A DNA stretch of 64,000 nucleotides from Chloroflexota bacterium (GTDB lineage Bacteria > Chloroflexota > UBA11872 > VXNJ01), in the NCBI GenBank assembly GCA_026707405.1, contig JAPOWW010000004.1, positions 124,001 through 188,000 on the forward strand, written 5' to 3'. The position numbers and the translations under genes were made by a program. The notes below the pieces were generated by a model. That model ran no database searches and had not been told where the DNA came from. It worked only from the letters and a program-made list of their open reading frames with translations. Position 1 is the stretch's first letter. The number at the start of each line of letters is the position of its first letter. Positions 42,259 through 51,392 of the stretch are shown here, piece after piece.

Positions 42259-44148
42259 ATGTCCGATAGCCAGCGTTCGGTTGAGGAGATTACGTCGTCA
42301 AGCGCCCCGAACGGGCAGTCCGTCAACGGCTCCCCGGACGACCTGGCCTCGATCCCGGTGCGGGTCGGAACGCTCGACGAGGTTCGCGCGAAGGGGGTCT
42401 TGACCGCCTCCGGCAACGGCAAGGTGGCAGCGGTGTTTCATCACGAGGGCCGCGTCTACGCCGTCGACAACCGCTGTCCGCACATGGGTTTCCCGCTATC
42501 GCGCGGATCGTGCAAGGACGGCATTTTGACCTGTGAATGGCATTACGCCAGATTCGATCTCGCGACCGGCGGCGCGTTCGACCTTTGGGCCGGCGACGTC
42601 GATGTCTATCCAGTCGAGATAAGAGACGGGGACGTCTGGATCGATCTTGGCGCCGCCCTGACGAAGTCGGGATATGCCGAGCGATGGCGGAACCGTTTGC
42701 GGGAGGGTTTGGAGCAAAACCTGCGCCTGGACCTCGCCAAATCGGTGCTCGGACTGCTTTCGGCCAACCCTTCCGACGCGGCCCGCGACATCGTTTCGAC
42801 CTCGGCCGCCTACGGTCTGACCAGGGGGTCGCGCCGTAACTCGTCGGGCTGGGGCGACGGCCTGACGATTCTTACCGCCATGGCCAACATGCAGCCGTAT
42901 CTGGCCGATAGCGACAAATCTCTGGCCCTGTATCACGGCGTGAGGTCGGTCGCGGAGGATGCGGCGGGGCAGATGCCGAGAATAGACCTCACCGCGCTGC
43001 CGGTCGACGAGGCCACGTTTTCACGGCTGCGGGAGTGGTTCCGAGAATTCATCGAGGTCAGGAGCGACGAAGCCGCGGACCGGGTACTGAGGACGGCGAT
43101 CTCGCGCGGCGTCGGTTCCGAGCAGTTAGTCGACCTTCTGGGGGCGGCGTCGACGGACCACTACTACCGCGACTTCTCGCACGTGATGGATACGCTGGCG
43201 AAGACCGTCGAGCTGCTGGACCTGATCGGCTGGAGCCGTTCGGCGGAAGTGCTTCCGACGATGGTCAACCAACTGGCCCAGTCGACGCGGGAAGAGGAGC
43301 GAAACTCCTGGCGACATCCGGAAGACCTGGTTGGAATAGTGGAAGCGGCGGCGGCCGGTCTTGCGGACGCGGTTGACATAGCCGCGACGAACGGCGGCTG
43401 GGACGGCTCGATTTTGACGGACCTGCTCGGCGACGATCCCGCCGTCAGCGTTGACGGTGTCATGAAGGCTTTCCGAGACGGCGCTTCGCTCGCCGACGTG
43501 GCGCAGGCGTTGGCGTACGCGTCGATACTCCGCATCGCAAGGTTCCCGACTAGCAACGAATTCGGAGACTGGGATACGGCGTTGCACCATTTCACGTATT
43601 GCGCGTCATTGGCGCAGGTCGCGCGCAGTGCACCTTCAGCCGAACTGGCGCGGGGCGTGCTGCACGGCGCGATGCTCGTCTACCAGGCCCGATTTCTAAA
43701 CGTTCCCGCAGCGCGGCTTCCTTCAAGTAAACGACTCGATCGGATGCCCGCCGATGCGGTCGTGCTGCTGGAAGACCTCTCGCAGTGCTTCGAACGGCAG
43801 GGCGCGGTGGATGAATCGGGCGCGCTCGTGTACAGGTACTTGACGCTGGGTCACGATCCAATGGAGCTGATCCGCGGGCTCGGCAACGCGGTCTTGCGCG
43901 AGGACGCCGGATTCCACGACTTCCAGATGCTCGAAGAGGGCGTGCGGCTGTGGCAGGACCTGGTGGACGCGGGCAAGGAAGAGGAGTCATATCAATGCCT
44001 CGTCGCGGTGGCGAGATGGCAAGCCGCGCATTCGCCCACCCGCCGGGCGACGACTCAGACTTATGACATCGCCCTGCGACTGCACAGAGGCGAGGCGATA
44101 TACGAATCGGCGGCTGAAGCCGAGGAGGCCGCGGAAGAGCAGGTCTAA
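42259..44148 (+). CDS. Rieske [2Fe-2S] protein with long C-terminal helical region
   Basis: About 629 residues. An N-terminal Rieske domain (~35-135) holds CPHMGFPLSRGSC and CEWHYARFD, giving the CxH...CxxH ligands near residues 73-95. It is of the small-ferredoxin type, not the cytochrome bc type. The remaining ~490 residues are alpha-helical, rich in Ala and Asp, with no oxygenase His/Asp iron site that I can see. Phrases such as DHYYRDFSHVMDTLAKTVEL and LHHFTYCASLAQVARSAP suggest a helical repeat bundle. There is no signal peptide. ATG 42259 follows GGGAGGG. The function is unknown; electron transfer to a partner, or a regulatory redox sensor, is plausible. A homolog group in Actinobacteria or haloarchaea may exist. 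Confidence 0.72.
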   Translation: MSDSQRSVEEITSSSAPNGQSVNGSPDDLASIPVRVGTLDEVRAKGVLTASGNGKVAAVFHHEGRVYAVDNRCPHMGFPLSRGSCKDGILTCEWHYARFDLATGGAFDLWAGDVDVYPVEIRDGDVWIDLGAALTKSGYAERWRNRLREGLEQNLRLDLAKSVLGLLSANPSDAARDIVSTSAAYGLTRGSRRNSSGWGDGLTILTAMANMQPYLADSDKSLALYHGVRSVAEDAAGQMPRIDLTALPVDEATFSRLREWFREFIEVRSDEAADRVLRTAISRGVGSEQLVDLLGAASTDHYYRDFSHVMDTLAKTVELLDLIGWSRSAEVLPTMVNQLAQSTREEERNSWRHPEDLVGIVEAAAAGLADAVDIAATNGGWDGSILTDLLGDDPAVSVDGVMKAFRDGASLADVAQALAYASILRIARFPTSNEFGDWDTALHHFTYCASLAQVARSAPSAELARGVLHGAMLVYQARFLNVPAARLPSSKRLDRMPADAVVLLEDLSQCFERQGAVDESGALVYRYLTLGHDPMELIRGLGNAVLREDAGFHDFQMLEEGVRLWQDLVDAGKEEESYQCLVAVARWQAAHSPTRRATTQTYDIALRLHRGEAIYESAAEAEEAAEEQV

Positions 44149-44193
44149 TCCGTCGGGCTGCGCGGCGGCTGTCCAACCGGCGTCGCCCTAGGG

Positions 44194-45030
44194 CTAGCGA
44201 GAGTCGTTCGTACTCAGCGTCTCGTCGAGAAACTCGAGCATCACATCGATGATCGCCTCGCCGGCGTTCAGCTCATAGTCGTTGTGGTCGGCCCCGGGAA
44301 CTAGATGAAGCCGCTTCGGCTCGCGTGCGGCCTCGAACAGGCGAACGCTGTCTTGCGATGGAATGACCGCGTCGGCCTCGCCCGCGATAACCAGCAGGGG
44401 GGCGGTCACGCGCCGGATTCGCTTGCCCGACTCGTACCTGTCCTTCAGCATCAGCCCGACGGGCAGAAACGGATAGTGGGTCTGCCCTATCCGCACCATC
44501 GACGAGAACGGCGACCGTAGCACGAGTGCGGCCGGCGGAGCTTCCACCGCGAGCGCGACAGCGACTCCGGCCCCGAGAGACTCGCCGAAGTAGACGATTT
44601 TGTCGGGATCAACGTCATCACGGGAGAGCGCGTATTGGAGCACCGCGCGGGCGTCTTCGATGAGACCCGATTCGGTGGGGCTGCCGGGATTTCCGCCATA
44701 GCCGCGATAGTCGAACAGCAGCACCGCCAGACCTTGCCGCGACAAAGATTGGGCCAGAGGGATCCGGTATCCACGGTGACCGGCGTTTCCATTGAACACG
44801 ATTACAGCGGCGCGTGCCTCGCCGGCAGAGGCAGGAACGAAGTACCCGTGCAGGGTCAAGCCGTCGGCCGTCGTGAATGAAGCGTCTTCGGCTCCGGGAT
44901 GAGCGGACTCGGCGGGCGGCGCCGTGCCGATGGGGAAGTAGATCAAGCGCCTTTGGAAGAGCCACAGAAGGAGAACCAGCAGGAGCGCGGCGGCGAGCAG
45001 GAGTCCGACCGGTATCGCGATTCTGTCCAA
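44194..45030 (-). CDS. Membrane-anchored alpha/beta hydrolase (Bem46-like)
   Basis: A 278-residue hydrolase with an N-terminal helix (VGLLLAAALLLVLLLWLF) that anchors it. Catalytic serine lies in the nucleophile elbow FGESLGAG near residue 150, Asp in VIAGEADAVIPS (~218) and His in VPGADHNDY (~248). The oxyanion region VFNGNAGHRG is typical of the Bem46/BAAT-like branch. The substrate is unknown. TTG 45030 is the apparent start, preceded by AGGACC. It is convergent with the Rieske gene, and a 174-base gap without features separates it from the DUF1761 gene. Confidence 0.86.
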   Translation of the reverse strand: MDRIAIPVGLLLAAALLLVLLLWLFQRRLIYFPIGTAPPAESAHPGAEDASFTTADGLTLHGYFVPASAGEARAAVIVFNGNAGHRGYRIPLAQSLSRQGLAVLLFDYRGYGGNPGSPTESGLIEDARAVLQYALSRDDVDPDKIVYFGESLGAGVAVALAVEAPPAALVLRSPFSSMVRIGQTHYPFLPVGLMLKDRYESGKRIRRVTAPLLVIAGEADAVIPSQDSVRLFEAAREPKRLHLVPGADHNDYELNAGEAIIDVMLEFLDETLSTNDSR

Positions 45031-45204
45031 AGCGGTCCTGCCGATGCGGCCTATCCGACGTCGCCGAGCCTGGCGGTTGGGTCAGCGACTTCGCTTATCC
45101 GTTTAGGTTATCCGGGCATGCGCGCCGCCGCAGGGCGGCCCCCGGCTCACACATGTTCATCGCCGCGCGTTCATCATGAACATCCCGGCGGAGTCATTCC
45201 GCCT

Positions 45205-45630
45205 CTACCGCCAGAGTCCGATTACGAGTCCCATGAGCACGAACGTTACGAGCTGATTGCCGCTGTCGAGAATCCACAGGCGAATCGGGCGGGCGGAAAA
45301 GAGGAATCCCAACAGGGTCTGTACGCCAATAAGCCCGGCCCAGAGCAATGCCCCTACCACTATGCCGTCGACCAGACCGGGCGAGTCGGATGACGCGTTG
45401 ATGACAAGCGCCATAACGTACGCGGTGATCAGCGAGCCGATAACCGCAGCGGTCATCGCCACTGCCGATCCGTGGCCTTCTTCCGTGAGCTGTTCCATGG
45501 TCTTGCCGAGGAGGCGCAGCCAAGGCTGGGAGAACAAGAGAGGCGAATACCAGAGCGAACCGACGATCATGGCGATGGCGGCCGCCACCAGTACAGCCCA
45601 ATAGTTGAGGTCGGTAGTGAACAAATCCAT
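45205..45630 (-). CDS. DUF1761 membrane protein
   Basis: A 141-residue integral membrane protein with four hydrophobic helices. The family mark is GSLWYSPLLFSQPWL near the N-terminus, with the conserved Trp and Tyr, then TAAVIGSLITAYVMALVI, GIVVGALLWAGLIG and LDSGNQLVTFVLMGLVIG. DUF1761 proteins are widespread in bacteria and have no assigned role that I know of. ATG 45630 is used because GGGAG lies just upstream and the longer frame adds nothing conserved. It is divergent from the solute-binding protein gene at 45859. Confidence 0.82.
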   Translation of the reverse strand: MDLFTTDLNYWAVLVAAAIAMIVGSLWYSPLLFSQPWLRLLGKTMEQLTEEGHGSAVAMTAAVIGSLITAYVMALVINASSDSPGLVDGIVVGALLWAGLIGVQTLLGFLFSARPIRLWILDSGNQLVTFVLMGLVIGLWR

Positions 45631-45696
45631 TTGAACTCCCAATAGAAGAACTAAATCAAACTCGCATTAACGATAATCACGATTTGAACAATGTCA

Positions 45697-45738
45697 ATGA
45701 ACGGCGACTCGCATGCGTTCATGACCAGTAGATTGACA
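45697..45738 (+). promoter_or_regulatory. Inverted repeat and -35-like box before a binding-protein gene
   Basis: ATGAACG (45697-45703) and CGTTCAT (45716-45722) form an interrupted palindrome, and a perfect TTGACA follows at 45733-45738. The matching -10 is poor. It could be the operator and promoter of the sugar importer genes at 45859 onwards, about 120 bases downstream, or of the divergent DUF1761 gene. Confidence 0.35.
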
Positions 45739-45858
45739 ATGAGGGATTGAGTAGACTGGACGTTGGTATTGGGAGGAAGCCAGGTCCGCACTGGAGGCTC
45801 ACCGCAGCCGGCTCGTGGTACCTGGATCTTCGTGAACGCAGGAGAGGATGTGCCCGAT

Positions 45859-47388
45859 ATGGAGAACAAGCGAGAGAAGAGGCACTCGCGGCGCAAGCTG
45901 TTGAAGCTTGGCGCGCTGGGGGGACTTGGAATCGCCGGCGTTGCGGCGCTGGGCGGCTGCGGAGAAACGCAGGTGGTCACCGAGACCAAGATCCAGGAAG
46001 TCGTCAAGGAAGTGCCTGTCGAGAAGGTCGTCACCCAGATCGTAGAGCGTGACAGGCCGGTCGAGGTCGAGAAGGTCGTCGAGGTCGAAAGGGTCGTCGA
46101 GAAGGTCGTCACCCAAGTCGTCGAAAAGCAGGTGGTGGTCGTCCAGGAGAAGGTGGTTACGGTAACCGTCGAGGCCGAGGCAATGACGCCTAAGAGGCCC
46201 ACCGGCGAGGTCTTGTACTGGAACTACATGACCAACATGCAGAACATCGAGCGGCAGATCCTGTCGCAGTTCGAGCTAAACAATCCCGACATCAATCTGA
46301 AGGCCGAGTGGATTCCCTGGCAGCAGTACTGGCAGAAGCTCAACGCGTCGCTCAACGCGGGTGAAGGCGCGCCGGACGTGTGGAACACGGCTCCGACGTT
46401 CTATTACCAGTATGTCGACCTGGGGCAGCTGCTGGAGCTCGACGCTCTGATCAAGCGAGACGTGAACGTAAACGAGTACTGGCAGCGGACGCTGGGGCAG
46501 TGGCGCGCACCGCAGGGCAGCGGGCCGTTCTATGGCGTCCCGAGGAATTACGTGCTGTCCGTGATCTACTACAACAAGTCGCTGTTGGACGCGGCGGGCG
46601 CGGCATATCCGGACGATACCTGGACCACTGATGACCTGCTAGAGACCTCGTTGAGGGTCAACAACCCCACCGGCGACCCAAGGACCACGGTGTTCGGGTT
46701 CGACATTCCGGGCAAGGGCAACAGGGTATTCCTTGATCCGCTGATCTACGCCAACGGAGGCCGCGTGTTGAACGAGGACCTAACCGAGTGCGTGATTAAC
46801 AGCGAGGTCGCGATCGACACAATCCGCTGGATGCAGGACCTGTATCAGGTCCACGAAGTCACGCCCACGCCGGGGTTCTTCGAGGGATTGGGCGACTCTT
46901 TCCAGACCGGCCGAGTGGCAATGGCGGTCAACGGAAGCTGGCGTGTCGGCGCGTACCGGCCCGTTCGGGCTTTCGGCTGGGACGTCGCTCTCTTCCCGAA
47001 GGGCAGCCAGTCGCGAGTAACGTACGGCGGTCCTGACGGATTCGTGATCTCGCAGCAAACGAAGAACGCGGAAGCGGCTTGGGCGACGCTGCTGCACATG
47101 ATCGGCGACGACTCGGTCATCAGCTTCTACCTTGAAAACCCGGGCATGGTGCCGATCAAGAAGGAACTCGCGAACGACGCGCGGTACATCTCAATCAATC
47201 CGCCGGACCTGCGGGTGCTCCTGCGCAGCGAGCCGTACATGGCCGCCGACTTCAACGCCAACTACAACGAGTGGCAGCGGGCCAAGACGAACCTGCTCGA
47301 CGAGGTGTGGCTGGGACAGAAGGCTCCCGAAGACGCCGCGCCGGAGGTCGAGAACGCCGTCAACGAGATCCTGCAGCGGTCGAACTAG
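45859..47388 (+). CDS. Extracellular solute-binding lipoprotein (family 1, sugar ABC importer)
   Basis: About 509 residues. The N-terminus has a canonical twin-arginine motif SRRKLLKLGALGG, followed by the lipobox LGGC, so it is probably a Tat-exported lipoprotein. Residues ~30-105 are a Val/Glu-rich linker (VVEKVVTQVVEK phrases), then the binding domain: EVLYWNYMTNMQNIERQIL, APDVWNTAPTFYYQYV, YGVPRNYVLSVIYYNK and GPDGFVISQQTKN. ATG 45859 is preferred, with AGGAGAGG upstream; GTG 45850 is possible. It heads a rightward set with two permeases and an alpha/beta hydrolase, and a hairpin lies between it and the first permease. Substrate: most likely an oligosaccharide, by family. Confidence 0.9.
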   Translation: MENKREKRHSRRKLLKLGALGGLGIAGVAALGGCGETQVVTETKIQEVVKEVPVEKVVTQIVERDRPVEVEKVVEVERVVEKVVTQVVEKQVVVVQEKVVTVTVEAEAMTPKRPTGEVLYWNYMTNMQNIERQILSQFELNNPDINLKAEWIPWQQYWQKLNASLNAGEGAPDVWNTAPTFYYQYVDLGQLLELDALIKRDVNVNEYWQRTLGQWRAPQGSGPFYGVPRNYVLSVIYYNKSLLDAAGAAYPDDTWTTDDLLETSLRVNNPTGDPRTTVFGFDIPGKGNRVFLDPLIYANGGRVLNEDLTECVINSEVAIDTIRWMQDLYQVHEVTPTPGFFEGLGDSFQTGRVAMAVNGSWRVGAYRPVRAFGWDVALFPKGSQSRVTYGGPDGFVISQQTKNAEAAWATLLHMIGDDSVISFYLENPGMVPIKKELANDARYISINPPDLRVLLRSEPYMAADFNANYNEWQRAKTNLLDEVWLGQKAPEDAAPEVENAVNEILQRSN

Positions 47389-47430
47389 CCGGGCGCAGGG
47401 ATCGCAGACAGATCATGCAGCCGTGACCGG

Positions 47431-47458
47431 CTGGGCGCGGGGACAGACCCGCGCCCAG
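47431..47458 (+). terminator. Intercistronic hairpin between binding protein and permeases
   Basis: A perfect 11-bp GC stem, CTGGGCGCGGG and its complement, with a 6-base loop, lies 42 bases past the binding-protein stop and 28 bases before the permease start. A short TTGTCC follows. It probably protects the binding-protein mRNA or partly terminates transcription so that permeases are made at lower levels. Confidence 0.6.
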
Positions 47459-47486
47459 TTGTCCGGCTGAGTCAAGCGGAGACTGA

Positions 47487-48413
47487 ATGGCGGACAGCGG
47501 TATAGCTCCAGGCGCCGCGGGCGCGGTGCGCTCCGCGCGATATCGAAAGTGGCGGGAATGGGGGATCGCGTACTTCTTCCTGTTCCCGACGATTCTCGGG
47601 ATCCTGCTGCTTCAGGTTGTCCCGGTCTTACGGTCGGCATACTTCAGCTTCACCGACTTCAACGGAGTGCAGCCGCCCGAGTGGATAGGTCTTCAGAACT
47701 ACGCGGATTTAGGCTACAACCCGTTGTTCTGGAAGGTGCTCCGGAACACCGTGTACTACACGATCGGGTTCGTGCCGCTCAACATCGCGCTGGCACTGTT
47801 CCTGGCGCTGCTGGTAAACCAGGCCCTGCGGGGCGTGACCTTGTTCCGGGCGCTGTATTTCATGCCGGTCGTCACGTCCCTGGTTGCCATTTCGCTTGTC
47901 TGGGCATGGCTGTATCAGCCGCAGTTCGGACTCATCAACTACTTCCTTAGCCTGGCAAACATCCGCGGCCCCGGCTGGCTGTCGAGCACCGAGTGGTCGA
48001 TGCCGGCCTTATTCATCATGGGCGCCTGGCGTCAGGCGGGCTTCAACATGGTCATATTCGTGGCGGGCCTAAAGGGTATTTCCCAGGAGCTGTACGAGGC
48101 CGCAACCGTGGACGGCGCGGGATGGTTCCGGCGGTTCATCCATATAACCCTTCCGATGCTCAGTCCGACGATGTTCTTCGTCGTCGTGGTATCGGTAATC
48201 GGGTCATTCCAGGTATTCGAGCAGACGTATGTGTTAACGCAGGGTGGCCCGGCCTACTCCACGCTCACGTTGAGCTACTGGATCTATCAGAACGCGTTCG
48301 AGTGGTTCAACATGGGTAAGGCGTCGGCTCTCGCCTACTCGCTGTTCGTCGTCGTGATGTTCGTGACGCTGGTCCAGTTTGCGGGACAGCGGAGATGGGT
48401 GTTCTACAGATGA
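47487..48413 (+). CDS. ABC sugar-type importer permease (MalF/UgpA-like)
   Basis: A 308-residue inner-membrane permease. A short basic tail (YRKWREWG) precedes helix 1, IAYFFLFPTILGILLLQVVP, and the EAA loop is ELYEAATVDGAGWFRRFIHI near residue 200. The helix 5 phrase GSFQVFEQTYVLTQGGPAYS is standard. ATG 47487 follows GGAGACTGA. The stop overlaps the MalG-type start by four bases (ATGA), so the two are translationally coupled. It belongs with the lipoprotein at 45859. Confidence 0.92.
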   Translation: MADSGIAPGAAGAVRSARYRKWREWGIAYFFLFPTILGILLLQVVPVLRSAYFSFTDFNGVQPPEWIGLQNYADLGYNPLFWKVLRNTVYYTIGFVPLNIALALFLALLVNQALRGVTLFRALYFMPVVTSLVAISLVWAWLYQPQFGLINYFLSLANIRGPGWLSSTEWSMPALFIMGAWRQAGFNMVIFVAGLKGISQELYEAATVDGAGWFRRFIHITLPMLSPTMFFVVVVSVIGSFQVFEQTYVLTQGGPAYSTLTLSYWIYQNAFEWFNMGKASALAYSLFVVVMFVTLVQFAGQRRWVFYR

Positions 48414-49327
48414 GCGTCGTGCAAGAGCGAGCCGCCGCGGGGGTGGGCGCCGCCGTCGTCCGGCGCGGTGTGCGTGCCAAGCGCGCTCGGTTCGCCGCCC
48501 AGCAAACGCTGATTTACATCGGAATGCTGCTCGTAGCGGCGGTGATGATCGTGCCGTTTCTGTGGATGCTGTCGTCCTCGCTGAAACCGCTTGGCGACGT
48601 ATTCCTCTTTCCGCCGACGGTCTTTCCATGGCCGCCGGAATGGAGCAACTACACCGAAGCGATACAGGCCATGCGGTGCGGAGACCGCAGCTGCTTCGTT
48701 TTGTTCATGTACAACAGCTTCAAGGTCGCCATTCTGGGGGACATCGGCGCGCTAATCGCGGTCGCCATGGCGGCGTTCGCGTTCGCTCGAATGCAGTTTC
48801 CGGGCCGCGACATCCTGTTCATGGTGCTGATCGCCACGATGATGATTCCGACGCAGGTGACGCTGATTCCCGTATTCCTGATGATCCAGTGGCTGGGATG
48901 GAACGACAGCCACGCGGCGCTGATCGTTCCGAACTGGTTCGGAGGGGCTTTCGGCACGTTCCTGGTTCGACAGTTCTTCATGACCATTCCGGACGAGCTC
49001 GAAGACGCCGCCAAGATCGACGGGGCGGGACCGTTCACGATCTTCTGGCGAATCTTCGTGCCGCTGGGGCTGCCAGCGCTTGCTACCGTGGCGGTGTTCG
49101 TGTTCATGAACCTGTGGAACGATCTCCAAAGCCCTGTGATCTACCTGTCCGACATCGAGAAGATGACCGTCACCGTGGGCCTGACGATGTTCAGAGGCCA
49201 GTACCGGTCGGACTGGCATCTGCTGATGGCAGGCTCGGTGCTGAGCATCATCCCAATACTGGCCGTGTACGTGGTGGCGCAGAAATACTTCGTGCAGGGG
49301 ATCGCCCTGACGGGAATCAAGGGCTAG
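48410..49327 (+). CDS. ABC sugar-type importer permease (MalG/UgpE-like)
   Basis: A 305-residue inner-membrane permease. After a basic tail the first helix is LIYIGMLLVAAVMIVPFLWM. The EAA loop is ELEDAAKIDGAGPFTIFWRI near residue 195. The C-terminus reads YFVQGIALTGIKG, as expected. Start choice is open: ATG 48410 forms the usual ATGA overlap with the upstream stop, and ATG 48395 adds five residues. No ATPase follows; the next gene is an alpha/beta hydrolase only 28 bases downstream, which may act on the imported compound. Confidence 0.92.
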   Translation: MSVVQERAAAGVGAAVVRRGVRAKRARFAAQQTLIYIGMLLVAAVMIVPFLWMLSSSLKPLGDVFLFPPTVFPWPPEWSNYTEAIQAMRCGDRSCFVLFMYNSFKVAILGDIGALIAVAMAAFAFARMQFPGRDILFMVLIATMMIPTQVTLIPVFLMIQWLGWNDSHAALIVPNWFGGAFGTFLVRQFFMTIPDELEDAAKIDGAGPFTIFWRIFVPLGLPALATVAVFVFMNLWNDLQSPVIYLSDIEKMTVTVGLTMFRGQYRSDWHLLMAGSVLSIIPILAVYVVAQKYFVQGIALTGIKG

Positions 49328-49355
49328 AGTCCGGCCCCGCAGTCGCGACACATCG

Positions 49356-50369
49356 ATGCCGGTACCGATCACCCGCAACAACCGCATAGACCTCGCGAAT
49401 CCCTCTGTCGCCGCATATCTCGAACGGCTGGCCGGATTCCGCGAGCGCAGGCTCCGTTTGTCGGCGGATCCAACGGGGAGCGAGTTTGCAGCGTTCGTGC
49501 GGAGCGCGAAGGAGGCTGCCGAGTCAGCGTTGTTTTCCGGCGTGCGCCCGACTCAGGCGGCTGTCAGAAGCGCGGGCATGGCCGAACGGGGCGGCCTGCG
49601 CATGGAGCGTTTGTACCTGACCACGGAGGCGGACTACGAGGCGCCGCTTATCGTGGCCGCGCCCGCTGATAGCGATGGGCCGCTGCCGGCGGTGATCTGT
49701 CTGCATGGCACGGGGCAGAGCAAGGAGGGGTTGTTAGCTGAGTATGGGGAGACGCTGGCCCGGCGCGGGTATCTCGTGGCTGTTCCCGACATACGGAGCT
49801 TCGGCGAGCGGGAGGACGATTACGTCTTCCGCGCCGAGGTCGAAATACTGGAGGGGCGGTCGTTGTGGGGACTGATGATCTGGGACACTTTGCGAATCGC
49901 AGACTACGTTCGAACGCGGCCCGACGTTGATTCGGACCGATTGGGAATAGTCGGACATTCGCTCGGCGGGCATACGGCTCAGGCGGTCGGCTCTCTGGAC
50001 AGCGGCGTCGCGGCGACCGTCGCAAGCTGCGGCATCTTTAGCTACGAGCGCTTTTTCAGCCCGCGCGGTCACAGCACGTTCAACAACCCGTATGTGTGCG
50101 TGCCGGGCATCCTGGCGGAGGGCGATATCTACGATCTGTACGCGGCGCAGGCGCCCCGTCCGCTGATGATTGCGTGGGCCGCCCGCGACCCGCTGGTTCC
50201 GAACGAGGCTATCGAGGACTTCCTGGACTTTGGCGCACCCCTGTGGACGGGGCTTGGTAATGAGGACGGACTGAAAGTCGTCCGCGAGGACGTGGAGCAC
50301 GAGTTCACGCCCTCGATGCGCTGCCAAGCGTTCGAATGGTTCAACAGGTGGCTCGCCCCGTCTAAATAG
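49356..50369 (+). CDS. Alpha/beta hydrolase (dienelactone/acetyl-xylan esterase-like)
   Basis: A 337-residue serine hydrolase without signal peptide. The oxyanion region is VICLHGTGQSKEG and the nucleophile elbow is GIVGHSLGGHTA near residue 200. Acid and base appear as Asp in WAARDPLVPNEA and His in VEHEFTPSMR. The N-terminal ~90 residues are a helical lid. Related enzymes remove acetyl groups from sugars or cleave lactones. It follows the importer permeases by 28 bases and probably shares their transcript, which suggests deacylation of an imported glycan fragment. It is convergent with the second importer set. Confidence 0.86.
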   Translation: MPVPITRNNRIDLANPSVAAYLERLAGFRERRLRLSADPTGSEFAAFVRSAKEAAESALFSGVRPTQAAVRSAGMAERGGLRMERLYLTTEADYEAPLIVAAPADSDGPLPAVICLHGTGQSKEGLLAEYGETLARRGYLVAVPDIRSFGEREDDYVFRAEVEILEGRSLWGLMIWDTLRIADYVRTRPDVDSDRLGIVGHSLGGHTAQAVGSLDSGVAATVASCGIFSYERFFSPRGHSTFNNPYVCVPGILAEGDIYDLYAAQAPRPLMIAWAARDPLVPNEAIEDFLDFGAPLWTGLGNEDGLKVVREDVEHEFTPSMRCQAFEWFNRWLAPSK

Positions 50370-50440
50370 AACTGTTCAGACCGCGGGCCCTTCGAACCGG
50401 ACCTTCCGTACAATCACGCTTGCGTGAGGTTCCAATCCGA

Positions 50441-51388
50441 CTAGCGACCGGCGAGCCCGCTCATGACGAACCCTCTGAGGAAATAGCGCTGCATGAAGAA
50501 GAAAACGAGCAAAACGGGAACGGTCATGGTGGCGGACGCGGCCATCAGCAGGTGATAGTCGGTTGAAAACTCGCCTCGAAACGATTGGAGCCCCAGGGCC
50601 AGCGTTTGATTCTGGCGAGACGCGAGATAGATCAGGGGGGCCAGAAACTCGTTCCAGTTGGAGATGAAAGAGAATATGGTGACCGTCGCCAGCACAGGTC
50701 CGCTGAGCGGAAGCGTTATCTGCCAATAGCACCTGAAGAAGCCCGCCCCATCCATGCGGGCCGCTTCATCCAGCTCAACGGGAATCGTCATAAAGAACTG
50801 GCGCATCAGAAATATGAAAAACGCCCCGCCTCCAAACCAGTGCGGCAAGATCAACGGCCACAGCGTGTCGGTCCAGTTCCCCGCGGACGATGGGCCGGGA
50901 ACCTTGGCGAACATCAGGAACTGGGGAACCATCGTCACTATGAACGGCAACATAAGCGTCGAGAGCGTAGTAGTGAAGAGAAACCTCTTGCCTCGAAAGC
51001 GCAGGCGCGCGAAGGCGTAGGCTGCCATGGACCCGGTCAAAAGGGTACCCACCGTAGCCGCGACCACGACGATTGAGGTATTGCGCGTCCACAGGCCGAA
51101 TGGCCGCTTGGTGAGGGCCTCGACATAATTTTCGAAATGCGGGTCCGTCGGGACGAGGGCGGCGAAGAACTCGCCTATTCCCCGCGGTGTCGCGCCGACA
51201 AGCTGGGGTGTTTTTAGAGAAGCCGCAAACAGCCAGAGCAAAGGCAGTATCAGCACCAAGGACACGGCGATCATTGCGGCGTAGGCCAGCACGCGGTAGG
51301 ACACAGGCCGCACTCGGATCAACAACGACTTGATGCGCACCGCATTGTCCGTTCCGGTGCCTCTCCGCGCCGCCACCCTGCTTGGCAT
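50441..51388 (-). CDS. ABC sugar-type importer permease (MalG/UgpE-like)
   Basis: A 315-residue inner-membrane permease. The first helix is VLAYAAMIAVSLVLILPLLW, then LFAASLKTPQLVG. EAA loop: ELDEAARMDGAGFFRCYWQI near residue 205. The C-terminus is RYFLRGFVMSGLAGR. It begins four bases after the MalF-type stop. Its sequence is clearly a different branch from the MalG at 48410, for example the extra segment VPGPSSAGNWTDTLWPLILP. It forms the last gene of a leftward importer operon convergent with the 45859-50369 set. Confidence 0.92.
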   Translation of the reverse strand: MPSRVAARRGTGTDNAVRIKSLLIRVRPVSYRVLAYAAMIAVSLVLILPLLWLFAASLKTPQLVGATPRGIGEFFAALVPTDPHFENYVEALTKRPFGLWTRNTSIVVVAATVGTLLTGSMAAYAFARLRFRGKRFLFTTTLSTLMLPFIVTMVPQFLMFAKVPGPSSAGNWTDTLWPLILPHWFGGGAFFIFLMRQFFMTIPVELDEAARMDGAGFFRCYWQITLPLSGPVLATVTIFSFISNWNEFLAPLIYLASRQNQTLALGLQSFRGEFSTDYHLLMAASATMTVPVLLVFFFMQRYFLRGFVMSGLAGR

Positions 51389-51392
51389 TACC

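Noticed and set aside
45799..46116. Minus-strand frame opposite the Val/Glu linker (Asp/Leu-rich)
   Set aside because: Mirror image of the repetitive linker; a matching shadow occurs opposite each of the other two binding proteins.
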